A DNA stretch of 17,549 nucleotides from Chthoniobacter flavus (GTDB taxonomy: Bacteria; Verrucomicrobiota; Verrucomicrobiia; Chthoniobacterales; Terrimicrobiaceae), in contig CAMBAQ010000019.1 in NCBI GenBank assembly GCA_945863785.1, positions 1-17,549 of the forward strand, given 5' to 3'. The position numbers and the translations under genes are program-made. Position 1 is the first letter of the stretch, and every line of letters starts with the position of its first letter. The notes beneath the pieces are model-generated. The model saw only the letters and a program-made list of their open reading frames with translations, was not told the DNA's origin and did not search any database. Below, one piece after another: positions 5,336 to 12,937 of this stretch.

Positions 5336-7936
5336 CTAAGCTTCGAGCCCATCGTGGGCTTGTTGCAATTCACCAAGTCGGTTGATCCAGTCCTGCTGGC
5401 GTTGCCTGTGGTCGGCGACCACGTCTGCAGGGGCGTTTTGAACGAAGGATTCACTCGAGAGCTTGCGGGCAACTTTTTCGATTTCGGCTTCTACCTTCAA
5501 GATTTCGCCATGCAGTCGTTTTTTCTCCGTCGCGGCGTCAATGATGCCTTCGAGCGGAAGGTAAATGATGCCGATGTCGGTCGGGCACGCGGCGTGACCT
5601 TGGGGAGCGGATTCACAGAAGGTAATGGATTCCGCGTGAAGGAGAATCGACAGGACGGCATGCTCGCCTGCGAGCCAATCAGCCGAAGGGTTGATCTGCC
5701 ACGGAAGACGTTTGTTGCCGGGAATGCCGTAAGTGGCACGAAGGTTGCGTGTTTTTGAGACGGTCTCGTAGATGAGGGCAGCGCGGGGATCCGAGGCGAA
5801 TCCACCTGCCGTTGGCCATCCGCTTTGCATGAGGCTGTCGGTTCCCAAGCCTAGACCGCTCCAAAGTTCCTCTGTGATGAAGGGAGCGTAAGGATGAAGC
5901 AGGCGAAGGATTTGCTTGATGGTGTAGTCGAGCGTGGCGAGCGTTCCGGCGCGGCGAGGGGTATCCGTAGCGAAGTCCGCTTTCGCGACCTCGATAAAGC
6001 GGTCGCAGAAATCTCCCCAAACAAAATCATAGAGTGCCTGAGCAATATCGCTGAACCGGTAGGCCTCATAGCCTTCGTTGACGCGTTGAATGGTCGCGTC
6101 GAGGCGGGCGAGGAGGTCGCGGGCGAAGAGCGATAGCTCGTGCTTCGATGGATCGGCGTTCGGATCGATTGGACCCTGGATCTGACGGAAGCGGCATGCG
6201 TTCCAAAGTTTATTGCAGAAATTCCGACCTTCCACGATTTGCTGTTCGTCGAACTTGATATCCTGCCCTTGGGGGGCTATGCGGAGAAGGCCGAATCGAA
6301 TTCCGTCCGCGCCGAATTTGGCAATCAAATCGAGGGGGTCCGGGGAATTACCCAGACTCTTTGACATTTTCCGACCCTGCTTGTCGCGAATGATGCCGGT
6401 GAAATAAACGGTTTTGAATGGCACCTCGCCGGTGTATTCGAGCCCAGCCATGATCATGCGGGCAACCCAGAAGAAAATGATATCTGGGCCGGTAACAAGC
6501 ACGCTGGTGGGATAAAACTTGGCCAACGTGGGGGCATCCATCGTTTCATGGGCCCACAGCCAAGAAGAAAACCAGGTATCAAGGACGTCGGAATCTTGTG
6601 CCCAGCCTTCACCGGGGGATTCGACTTGGCACTTGGCGTTCGTGGCGTCGCCTATCGCGTTTTCGGATGGATACCAGACGGGGATGCGGTGACCCCACCA
6701 GAGTTGGCGCGAGATGCACCAGTCCTGAATGTTTTCGAGCCAATGATCGTAGACTTTCTCCCAACGATCAGGAAAGAAGCGGATGAGATGATTGCGAACA
6801 GCATCGCGGGCTTCGAGCGTCTTGGGGTATTTGAGAAACCATTGTTCCGAGAGGCGTGGTTCGATCGGTACATCGGCGCGCTCGCTGAATCCCACATTGT
6901 TCTCATGGGGTTCTTCTTTGACGAGAAGGTCGAGTTCTCTGAGTTTGTCCACGGCCTTTGTGCGGGCTTCAAAACGATCGAGACCTGCAAATCCTTCGCC
7001 GGCGAGATCGTTGAGAGTCCCGTCCGGATTCATGATGTCAATAACGGGCAGATTGTGGCGGAGTCCAATCTCGTAGTCGGTTTTATCGTGAGCGGGGGTG
7101 ACTTTAAGAACTCCCGTTCCGAATTCAAAATCAACGGCATCGTCGCCTATGATTGGGAGCAGGGCTTCCACGCCAGTGGGGAGGGGGCGACGAACATGAA
7201 GCCCGATGAGTGCGGCGTAGCGGGGGTCGGCGGGATTCACTGCGACAGCCGCATCGGCCATGATCGTTTCAGGGCGGGTGGTGGCGATTTCGAGAAAGGT
7301 GCCCGGCTTTTCCACAACTTCGACTTTGTAGTGGTAAAAGAAGCTCTTCTGCGTTTTTGGAATCACTTCCTCGTCGCTGAGTGCCGTGAGGGACACTGGG
7401 CACCAGTTCACCATGCGCTTCCCGCGGTAGATAAGACCTTTCTGATGGAGATCGACAAAAACCTCCTGCACGCGCCGTGCATAGGCTTCATCCATTGTGA
7501 ATCTCTCACGTCCCCAATCGCAGGAACAACCGAGCTTTTTGAGTTGGTTGATAATGATGCCGCCATGTTTCTCCTTCCACTCCCAGACGCGCTTCAGGAA
7601 CTCATCGCGCCCAAGGTCGTGGCGGGTCTTCTTTTCTTCCTTGCGAAGGCGGCGTTCAACGACGGTCTGCGTGGCGATGCCGGCATGATCCGTACCAGGA
7701 AGCCAGAGGACCTCGTGTCCGGTCTGGCGAGCGCGGCGGGCGAGGATGTCTTGCAGTGTGTTGTTGAGAACATGTCCGAGCGTGAGAACTCCAGTGACAT
7801 TGGGTGGAGGAATGACGATGGAGAAAGCAGGTTTGGAGGACGCGGGATCGGCTTGAAAGAGACCTTGGTCGATCCACCAGGCATACCATTTATCTTCGAC
7901 CAATTGAGGTTCGTAGGCTTTTGAAAGTTCGGACAT
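5336..7936 (-). CDS. valS: Valyl-tRNA synthetase
   Basis: An 866-residue class I synthetase that charges tRNA-Val in the cytoplasm. It has PPPNVTG then TLGH (residues 52-55, the HIGH position), GTDHAGIATQ at 81-90 and an editing domain at about 195-345 starting with TTRPET. SRQLWWGHRIPVWY is near 409-422 and KMSKS at 523-527. The C-terminal arm after residue 800 is a lysine/glutamate-rich coiled coil typical of ValS. The first His of HIGH is Thr. The frame extends 33 codons further, to 8035, but that part resembles nothing and would overlap most of the divergent intergenic region. The ATG at 7936, giving MSELSKAYEPQLVEDKWY, matches how ValS proteins begin. No clear ribosome-binding sequence or downstream terminator is visible. 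Confidence 0.97.
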   Translation of the reverse strand: MSELSKAYEPQLVEDKWYAWWIDQGLFQADPASSKPAFSIVIPPPNVTGVLTLGHVLNNTLQDILARRARQTGHEVLWLPGTDHAGIATQTVVERRLRKEEKKTRHDLGRDEFLKRVWEWKEKHGGIIINQLKKLGCSCDWGRERFTMDEAYARRVQEVFVDLHQKGLIYRGKRMVNWCPVSLTALSDEEVIPKTQKSFFYHYKVEVVEKPGTFLEIATTRPETIMADAAVAVNPADPRYAALIGLHVRRPLPTGVEALLPIIGDDAVDFEFGTGVLKVTPAHDKTDYEIGLRHNLPVIDIMNPDGTLNDLAGEGFAGLDRFEARTKAVDKLRELDLLVKEEPHENNVGFSERADVPIEPRLSEQWFLKYPKTLEARDAVRNHLIRFFPDRWEKVYDHWLENIQDWCISRQLWWGHRIPVWYPSENAIGDATNAKCQVESPGEGWAQDSDVLDTWFSSWLWAHETMDAPTLAKFYPTSVLVTGPDIIFFWVARMIMAGLEYTGEVPFKTVYFTGIIRDKQGRKMSKSLGNSPDPLDLIAKFGADGIRFGLLRIAPQGQDIKFDEQQIVEGRNFCNKLWNACRFRQIQGPIDPNADPSKHELSLFARDLLARLDATIQRVNEGYEAYRFSDIAQALYDFVWGDFCDRFIEVAKADFATDTPRRAGTLATLDYTIKQILRLLHPYAPFITEELWSGLGLGTDSLMQSGWPTAGGFASDPRAALIYETVSKTRNLRATYGIPGNKRLPWQINPSADWLAGEHAVLSILLHAESITFCESAPQGHAACPTDIGIIYLPLEGIIDAATEKKRLHGEILKVEAEIEKVARKLSSESFVQNAPADVVADHRQRQQDWINRLGELQQAHDGLEA

Positions 7937-8000
7937 GACGTCGCGTATTCTGCAAGGATTTGACTGCGATTCAATCGGGATCTGTTGAAGAGATAAAAAC

Positions 8001-8029
8001 TTGAACCCCGTTGATCCGCGGTGAATAAA
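8001..8029 (+). promoter_or_regulatory. Possible promoter for the lipoprotein and solute-binding protein genes
   Basis: TTGAAC at 8001-8006 and AATAAA at 8024-8029 are 17 bases apart (four of six matches each). Transcription would start around 8036, next to the ATG at 8038. There is no purine-rich ribosome-binding sequence, so this would be a leaderless or nearly leaderless message. The 7937-8037 gap must also hold the valS promoter, which I could not place convincingly. Confidence 0.35.
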
Positions 8030-8037
8030 TAGCAACT

Positions 8038-8202
8038 ATGAAATACGTTCTTATTTTAATCGTTCCACTTGTTTTTATCGGATGCTCCGGTCCGGGCGGC
8101 CCTGGTCAAAGAGCGGGCGCTGCTGTCGATCATGCTGTCTATAAAGTCGGTGAAGGTATCACCACCGTCGGCAAAAAGATGGAGGCGAGCGCCAATCCGT
8201 GA
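8038..8202 (+). CDS. Small lipoprotein, 54 residues (entericidin-like in layout)
   Basis: A short frame: hydrophobic leader MKYVLILIVPLVFIGC, a lipobox with Cys at 16, a Gly/Pro linker (SGPGGPG), then a short amphipathic tail with VYKVGEGITTVGKKMEA. The mature peptide would be about 39 residues, attached to a membrane by a lipidated Cys. Layout and composition recall entericidin-type lipoproteins, but similarity is too short to claim homology. Support comes from the complete signal peptide, the position after a promoter-like sequence, and the stop overlapping the next gene's GTG as GTGA (8199-8202). That overlap suggests translation coupled to the solute-binding lipoprotein. Function is unknown. 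Confidence 0.7.
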   Translation: MKYVLILIVPLVFIGCSGPGGPGQRAGAAVDHAVYKVGEGITTVGKKMEASANP

Positions 8203-8993
8203 GACGCACCGGAGCCATCCGGACAATTCTGATTGTTGCTCTGGCATTCGTGTTAGTGGCCTGTTCGTCGAAGCGTGCCGGCAACGAGTTGGTGGTGGGG
8301 ATGGATCTTTCCTACCCTCCTTTTGAGACGATCGATACAACTGGGAAACCGACTGGGGTGAGCGTGGATCTTGCCAAGGCCCTTGGCAAATCGCTCGGTC
8401 GCTCTGTGCACATCGAGAATATTCCCTTCACCGGCCTGATTCCCTCGTTAAAGACAGGGAAGATCGATTGCATCATTTCCTCCATGACGGATACTCCAGA
8501 GCGTCGGACCTCGATAGCCTTCTCTGATCCCTATCTGACAATTGGTTTGGCCTTACTGGTGGGGAAAAACTCCTCGATTCAGTCGATCGCCGATCTGGAT
8601 CAACCCGGAAAAACTCTTGCTGTCCGCCAGGGAACCACCGGTGAGGTTTGGGCGAGGGGACATATCCGCCAAGCCCGTATTCTTGCCCTCGAAAAAGAAT
8701 CCGCCGCCGTGATGGAGGTCACTCAGGGAAATGCGGATGGTTTTCTTTACGATCAGATGAGCGTTTGGAAAAACGCCCAGGAACAACCTTCCTCGACGCG
8801 TGCGCTTTTGGCACCGATCCAGAAAGAAAACTGGGCGATCGGGCTGCGACTCGATTCGCAGGATCTGCGGCAAAAAATCAATGGCTTTTTGGAGACGTTC
8901 CGCGCCTCTGGCGGCTTTGAAAAGCTCGGGGATAAATACCTTTCAGACCAAAAGGCGGCATTCCAATCTCAAGGGATTGCGTTCTATTTCTAG
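8199..8993 (+). CDS. Amino-acid-type solute-binding lipoprotein (SBP family 3)
   Basis: A 264-residue protein with a lipoprotein signal peptide (lipobox LVAC, Cys 22) and one bacterial extracellular solute-binding family 3 domain. The opening LVVGMDLSYPPFETID, then GVSVDLAKALGKSLG, is characteristic, as is IISSMTDTPERRTSIAFSDPY near residues 92-112. Such proteins bind amino acids or similar small ligands in the periplasm and usually deliver them to an ABC transporter. No permease or ATPase is nearby, so it is an orphan receptor here. The GTG start overlaps the preceding small lipoprotein's stop by four bases. Its TAG (8991-8993) shares the palindrome CTAG with the stop of the opposing DUF1365 gene. 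Substrate is unknown. Confidence 0.92.
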   Translation: MRRTGAIRTILIVALAFVLVACSSKRAGNELVVGMDLSYPPFETIDTTGKPTGVSVDLAKALGKSLGRSVHIENIPFTGLIPSLKTGKIDCIISSMTDTPERRTSIAFSDPYLTIGLALLVGKNSSIQSIADLDQPGKTLAVRQGTTGEVWARGHIRQARILALEKESAAVMEVTQGNADGFLYDQMSVWKNAQEQPSSTRALLAPIQKENWAIGLRLDSQDLRQKINGFLETFRASGGFEKLGDKYLSDQKAAFQSQGIAFYF

Positions 8994-9766
8994 TGGCCTC
9001 GGAAAGCACCCTGCTGAAGATCGGGGTCCGCTTCTTTTCTTCGATGCGGTATGCGTTTCCACCAGAGCCGAAGGGCCTCCCAGTGGATGAGGAAAATCAC
9101 CTTCAGGGTAATGAGTGGGTATTTGAATGTGAGGTGGGCTAGGTTTCCTGCTGTGAGTTCTAATCGGGGGCCAGCGAGGGTGCTGAGCAGCACTTTTTCT
9201 TCTCCTTGAAAATCGTCGATGGCGATTCGGAGTCTGTTGCCGGGATGATCAAAACGAAAATCAAAGGCTAGATCTGGAGGCGAGAACGGCGAAACGTAGT
9301 AGTTTTTTGCGACGCGAATGTGGAATCCCTGTGTGCTAGGATCTAATGGGACCAAGTAGGGCTTCAGCTCGCCGAAGGTATTCCCGACTTGAACAACGGA
9401 TGTGAGAGGCCGGTCGTTGTCGTCAAAGCAAAAGAAAATCGATATCGGATTAAATGTGTAGCCGAGAAAGCGGGGGAGAGTCAGAAGGCGGATGCGTGAG
9501 GGCTTTTGAGTGAGGCCCTGAGTCTCGAGGAAGCTTTCAAGATTTGCCCTCAGTCCGCCGCTGTGAAATTGGAAGTAATCCTCATTTCGCAGCGCATAGA
9601 TGTTAGGTTCATTGAGCGAGAAAAACGGAATACGGTTCGAGACTTCCGAGAGTTCATCAAGGTCGAGGTAAAAGAGGAAAATCCGATAGGCAAATTCGTG
9701 CCGCTTGGGTGAAAGGCGGCGGTGCATGACCGCGCATTCGTAAAGGCAGGACGCCTGCGCCGTCAT
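8990..9766 (-). CDS. DUF1365 domain protein
   Basis: A 258-residue protein covering the whole DUF1365 family. Hallmarks are the N-terminal YECAVMHRRLSPKRHEFAY, LGYTFNPISIFFCFD near 101-115, and the VAKNYYVSPF block near 160. A C-terminal hydrophobic segment (around residues 215-228) suggests membrane association. The family's biochemistry is not settled; it is commonly found beside an FAD-dependent amine-oxidase-like protein and, in Proteobacteria, a cyclopropane-fatty-acid-synthase-like methyltransferase. That pairing is seen here: the ATG overlaps the stop of the flavoprotein gene as ATGA (9763-9766). It is the last gene of the run. A role in modifying unsaturated acyl chains is likely by context only. 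Confidence 0.9.
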   Translation of the reverse strand: MTAQASCLYECAVMHRRLSPKRHEFAYRIFLFYLDLDELSEVSNRIPFFSLNEPNIYALRNEDYFQFHSGGLRANLESFLETQGLTQKPSRIRLLTLPRFLGYTFNPISIFFCFDDNDRPLTSVVQVGNTFGELKPYLVPLDPSTQGFHIRVAKNYYVSPFSPPDLAFDFRFDHPGNRLRIAIDDFQGEEKVLLSTLAGPRLELTAGNLAHLTFKYPLITLKVIFLIHWEALRLWWKRIPHRRKEADPDLQQGAFRGH

Positions 9767-11034
9767 GGTCGGAGATTTGGTCGCAGGATGGATGCCAAAT
9801 CGACGGCGGAGCTATAGGCATCCTCGTGGAACCCATGGCGGAAATAGCTGCCGCAAAAGAAAACCCTTTGGCCTGGAGAACGATTGTTGAGCTTGGGAAG
9901 CTCGCGCTGTGCCTTCATAGCTTCGAGTGTGTAAACAGGGTGCTCGTATGTCGTCTGATAAAGGATCGATTCAGGTCGAATCGTCTCGGAGCCATTGACG
10001 GAGACAAAGTAATCGCGTTTCTGCGATACGCCTTGAAGCGCGTTCATCCAATAGTGCGTGGTTGCCTCGCTTTGGCCCGCAGCGTCTTGCTGAATGCGGT
10101 AGTTCCAGGATGCCCAGGCTCGGCGTGTCCTTGGCATGACAGTTTTGTCTGTATGCAGTGTGGCGATGTTTTTTTGATATCGGAAAGCTGGCAATATCTG
10201 GCTTTGCATCGCATCGGGTTCCGGCAACATAGCCAAAGCTTCATCAGCGTGAGTGGCGATGATGACGCGGTCGAATTCCAGAATAGTGCCATCCTCGAGT
10301 TTCACGCTCGAAGACGTGTCATTTTCGCGAACCTCGACGACCTTCGCTGGAAGGCGCACAGGATCGAGTGCGGCGAGGATTTTTTTCATGTAGGCTTGGG
10401 ATCCCCCGCTCACGGTGAACCATGGGTAATGGGTGCTGACGCCCAAGAAGCCGTGATTTTGAAAAAAACGGATGAGACTGAGCGCTGGAAATTCGCGCAT
10501 TTTTCCAGGTTCCGTGGACCAGACTGCGGAACTCATCGGAACCAGGTAGAGGTCTAAAAAATCCTGCCCCAGTCCGTGCTGGCGAGTGAATTCCTCCACC
10601 GTGCATTCGAGTGAAGCCGGATTTTCCAGCGCCTTTCGCGCGATGCGGAAAAATCGCATGATCTGGGCAATGAGAGAATAAAAGCGGGGGTTTAAAAAAT
10701 TGCTTCTCTGCGCGAAGAGCTTGTTCAGGCCCATGCCATTGTATTCCAGTCCGCTCGGTTCATGCTGGACGCTGAAGGACATTTCGGCGGGCTTCGTCTC
10801 GACCCTCAACTCCTCAAAAAGGCGAACAAGGTTCGGATAAGTGGCATGGTTGAACACAATGAAGCCCGTATCGATCGGAATCTGCGCGCCGTCTTCTTCT
10901 ACAAAAACCGTATTCGTGTGACCACCTGGCCGCGATTCACGCTCGATGAGTGTGATGTCGGCATTGTGGCGAAGTTGCCACGCGGTTCCCATACCGGCGA
11001 TGCCGGAACCAATAACAGCAACGCGTTCCCTCAC
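9763..11034 (-). CDS. FAD-dependent amine-oxidase-like oxidoreductase (COG2907 type)
   Basis: A 423-residue flavoprotein. The N-terminal Rossmann motif VAVIGSGIAGMG (residues 5-16), an acidic residue at 31, and ESRPGGHTNTV at 33-43 form the FAD-binding site. A second FAD contact, VFFCGSYFRHGFHEDAY, is near the C-terminus. It belongs to the NAD(P)-binding/amine oxidase group that accompanies DUF1365 proteins, not to true amine oxidases. It starts with GTG at 11034, overlapping the desaturase stop (GTGA, 11031-11034), and ends overlapping the DUF1365 start (ATGA). Coupling on both sides to a desaturase and DUF1365 argues for a fatty-acid or membrane-lipid substrate, possibly oxidation of an unsaturated chain. 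The reaction is unproven. Confidence 0.9.
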   Translation of the reverse strand: MRERVAVIGSGIAGMGTAWQLRHNADITLIERESRPGGHTNTVFVEEDGAQIPIDTGFIVFNHATYPNLVRLFEELRVETKPAEMSFSVQHEPSGLEYNGMGLNKLFAQRSNFLNPRFYSLIAQIMRFFRIARKALENPASLECTVEEFTRQHGLGQDFLDLYLVPMSSAVWSTEPGKMREFPALSLIRFFQNHGFLGVSTHYPWFTVSGGSQAYMKKILAALDPVRLPAKVVEVRENDTSSSVKLEDGTILEFDRVIIATHADEALAMLPEPDAMQSQILPAFRYQKNIATLHTDKTVMPRTRRAWASWNYRIQQDAAGQSEATTHYWMNALQGVSQKRDYFVSVNGSETIRPESILYQTTYEHPVYTLEAMKAQRELPKLNNRSPGQRVFFCGSYFRHGFHEDAYSSAVDLASILRPNLRP

Positions 11035-11972
11035 GATGCAACGCGGCTTGCGGCTTGCTCATAGACCTTATCGGGCACGGCTTTGATATCGTAAACGATT
11101 CCAATCAGGCCCATCAGTCGAATGATGTAGTAGGAGATGTCGATTTCCCACCAGTAGAATCCCTGTCTGGCAGAGGCTTGGTATTGATGGTGATTATTGT
11201 GCCACCCCTCGCCGAGGGTAATGAGAGCTATGAATAAGCTGTTTCGGCTATCGTCATCGTTGTCAAAGCGCTTGCTGCCCATCGTGTGGGCGAGCGAATT
11301 CACTGTGCATGTGGCGTGAAAAAGAATGGTCGTGCTGATAAAGCCGCCCCAAATAACCATCTGCCATCCTGAAGTTCCCAAACTCGGAGCGAACATCTCG
11401 AGCATCGCCCCAGAAGCAAAAAGAAGGGCAAACAGGGCGATCGGACCGATCACGTCAAAGCGGTTGAGAAAAACCAATTCCGGAAACTTCACTAAATCAC
11501 GAACCAGTTTGTAGTCGGTGGGGAAATTTTTGCTGCTCGTGAGCCAACCGATGTGAGACCAAAGGAACCCTTTTGCGACAGGGGAGTGAGCATCCACGTC
11601 TTCGTCTGAGTGCGCGTGATGGTGGCGGTGGACGGACGCCCACCAGAGAGGTCCGCGTTGCATCGCGGTCAGGCCGATGATGGCAAAGATAAACTGCATC
11701 GGACGGGAAGTATGGTAGGCCCGATGACAAAAGTAGCGGTGGTAAAATGCGGTCACGGCGAACATCCGAACGAAATACAATGCGATCGCTACGCCGACGG
11801 CCACCCAACTCCATCCAGTCCAGATCACACCGAGACACCCTATATGCAAAAAAATAAATGGGATTGCGCGGCTAAACTCAAATCGTTCAGGAAGCGCACG
11901 CACTTTTTCGGCTCCGTCCGGGAAGTGGTCGGAGTCGATGGCGTTTACGATAGAGGTTAGGATTTTATTCAC
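11031..11972 (-). CDS. Membrane fatty-acid (acyl-CoA delta-9 type) desaturase
   Basis: A 313-residue membrane di-iron desaturase that introduces double bonds in acyl chains with O2. All three histidine boxes are present: HRYFCH at 78-83, HRHHH at 115-119 and HNNHH at 258-262. Hydrophobic segments lie at about 36-55, 56-75, 90-105, 175-192 and 205-225. The layout fits the acyl-CoA/acyl-lipid delta-9 group; the exact double-bond position cannot be read. It begins with GTG at 11972, eight bases after the parB stop, and its stop overlaps the flavoprotein start. It therefore leads the desaturase-flavoprotein-DUF1365 unit and is probably transcribed with parB. The GAAGAG at the end of parB is the only weak ribosome-binding candidate. 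Confidence 0.95.
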   Translation of the reverse strand: MNKILTSIVNAIDSDHFPDGAEKVRALPERFEFSRAIPFIFLHIGCLGVIWTGWSWVAVGVAIALYFVRMFAVTAFYHRYFCHRAYHTSRPMQFIFAIIGLTAMQRGPLWWASVHRHHHAHSDEDVDAHSPVAKGFLWSHIGWLTSSKNFPTDYKLVRDLVKFPELVFLNRFDVIGPIALFALLFASGAMLEMFAPSLGTSGWQMVIWGGFISTTILFHATCTVNSLAHTMGSKRFDNDDDSRNSLFIALITLGEGWHNNHHQYQASARQGFYWWEIDISYYIIRLMGLIGIVYDIKAVPDKVYEQAASRVAS

Positions 11973-11980
11973 GTGTGGGT

Positions 11981-12865
11981 TTACTCTTCTACGACGCCGA
12001 GAACAGCAAGGATGCGATTAAGGTCATCGTCACCGTAATATTCGATTTGAATGGAACCCTTTTTTTCTCCGTGGTGGAGTTGCACGCGGGTCGCGAGGCG
12101 GTGGGTGAGTAGGTTTTGAATTCGGGTGATGGCCGGGGTGATGTCGGGTGTTCCCTTGTCGCCGCGACGTGCGGGCGTGCGACCAGATTTGGCATGCTGC
12201 TGGGCAGCCATTTTTTCGGCAGTGCGCACAGAGAGGTTGTTGCGGAGGATCTGGTCCGCGAGCCACTTTTGCTCATCCTGATTTTTGAGAGAAAGTAGGA
12301 CCTTGGCGTGGCCTACAGTGAGGCGGCCGTGCTTGAGTTGCGATTGCACCTCGTCGACGAGATCCAGCAGGCGCATGGCGTTGGCGACTGAGGCGCGGCT
12401 TTTACCTACACGCTTCGAGATTTCCTCTTGGGTGAGTTTGAATTCCGAGTAGAGCTTCGCGTAGGCGGCGGCTTCTTCGATTGGATTTAGGCCCTCGCGC
12501 TGAAGATTTTCAATCAACGCCAACTCAAGCACTTCGCGGTCGGTGGCTTCTCGTACGATGACGGGTGCCTCAGCGAGACCGAGTTCCTTGGCGGCTCGCC
12601 ACCGGCGTTCACCGGCGATGAGCTCATAGACTCCATCGACCTTTCGGACGATGAGAGGTTGGATGATGCCACGCTCCCGAATGCTTTCGACTAACTCATG
12701 CAAATGCTCGGTGGGAAACTCCTGACGAGGTTGGAGGGGGCTTGGTATGATGTTACCCAAGCGAACCTTTTGGATTCTTTCGCCGTGTTCTTCCGAGGGG
12801 GCCGGACTAGCCACTCTCTTGTTGATGAGTGCGCTAAGGCCTTTGCCGAGTGCTTGCTTTGCCAT
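11981..12865 (-). CDS. parB: Chromosome-partitioning protein ParB
   Basis: A 294-residue ParB/Spo0J protein. The N-terminal peptide ALGKGLSALI (5-14) is the usual ParA contact. The CTP-binding domain contains the GERRWRA box (85-91) and ENLQRE (119-124). The helix-turn-helix that reads parS spans about 143-168 (LTQEEISKRVGKSRASVANAM). A variable linker leads to the C-terminal dimerisation strand GSIQIEYYGDDDL. ParB loads at parS sites near the origin and forms sliding clamps for chromosome segregation. The expected upstream parA is absent: a divergent lipoate-type gene lies there instead. The only downstream same-strand neighbours are lipid genes, beginning eight bases after the stop. No good parS site is visible. 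Confidence 0.96.
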   Translation of the reverse strand: MAKQALGKGLSALINKRVASPAPSEEHGERIQKVRLGNIIPSPLQPRQEFPTEHLHELVESIRERGIIQPLIVRKVDGVYELIAGERRWRAAKELGLAEAPVIVREATDREVLELALIENLQREGLNPIEEAAAYAKLYSEFKLTQEEISKRVGKSRASVANAMRLLDLVDEVQSQLKHGRLTVGHAKVLLSLKNQDEQKWLADQILRNNLSVRTAEKMAAQQHAKSGRTPARRGDKGTPDITPAITRIQNLLTHRLATRVQLHHGEKKGSIQIEYYGDDDLNRILAVLGVVEE

Positions 12866-12937
12866 GATTGAGGAGCCTAAACATGAAGTGTTCCGCCGAC
12901 AAGGAGAAGAGAGGCTGATTCGATCGGAAATTCAACG

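Noticed and set aside
6548..7924. A 458-codon plus-strand frame inside valS
   Set aside because: It is exactly antisense to conserved ValS sequence and has no family motif; a GC-rich codon pattern on the other strand explains it.
7936..8035. Extension of valS by 33 codons to 8035
   Set aside because: The added residues do not resemble ValS and would fill the divergent promoter region.
9826..10557. A 243-codon plus-strand frame opposite the flavoprotein
   Set aside because: Antisense shadow without motifs; the minus-strand gene is well supported.
11965..11980. CACGTG core resembling half of a parS site near the parB end
   Set aside because: About 9 of 16 consensus bases match, with none in the right flank; a second CACGTG near 14450 matches about 10 of 16. 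Neither is a credible parS.
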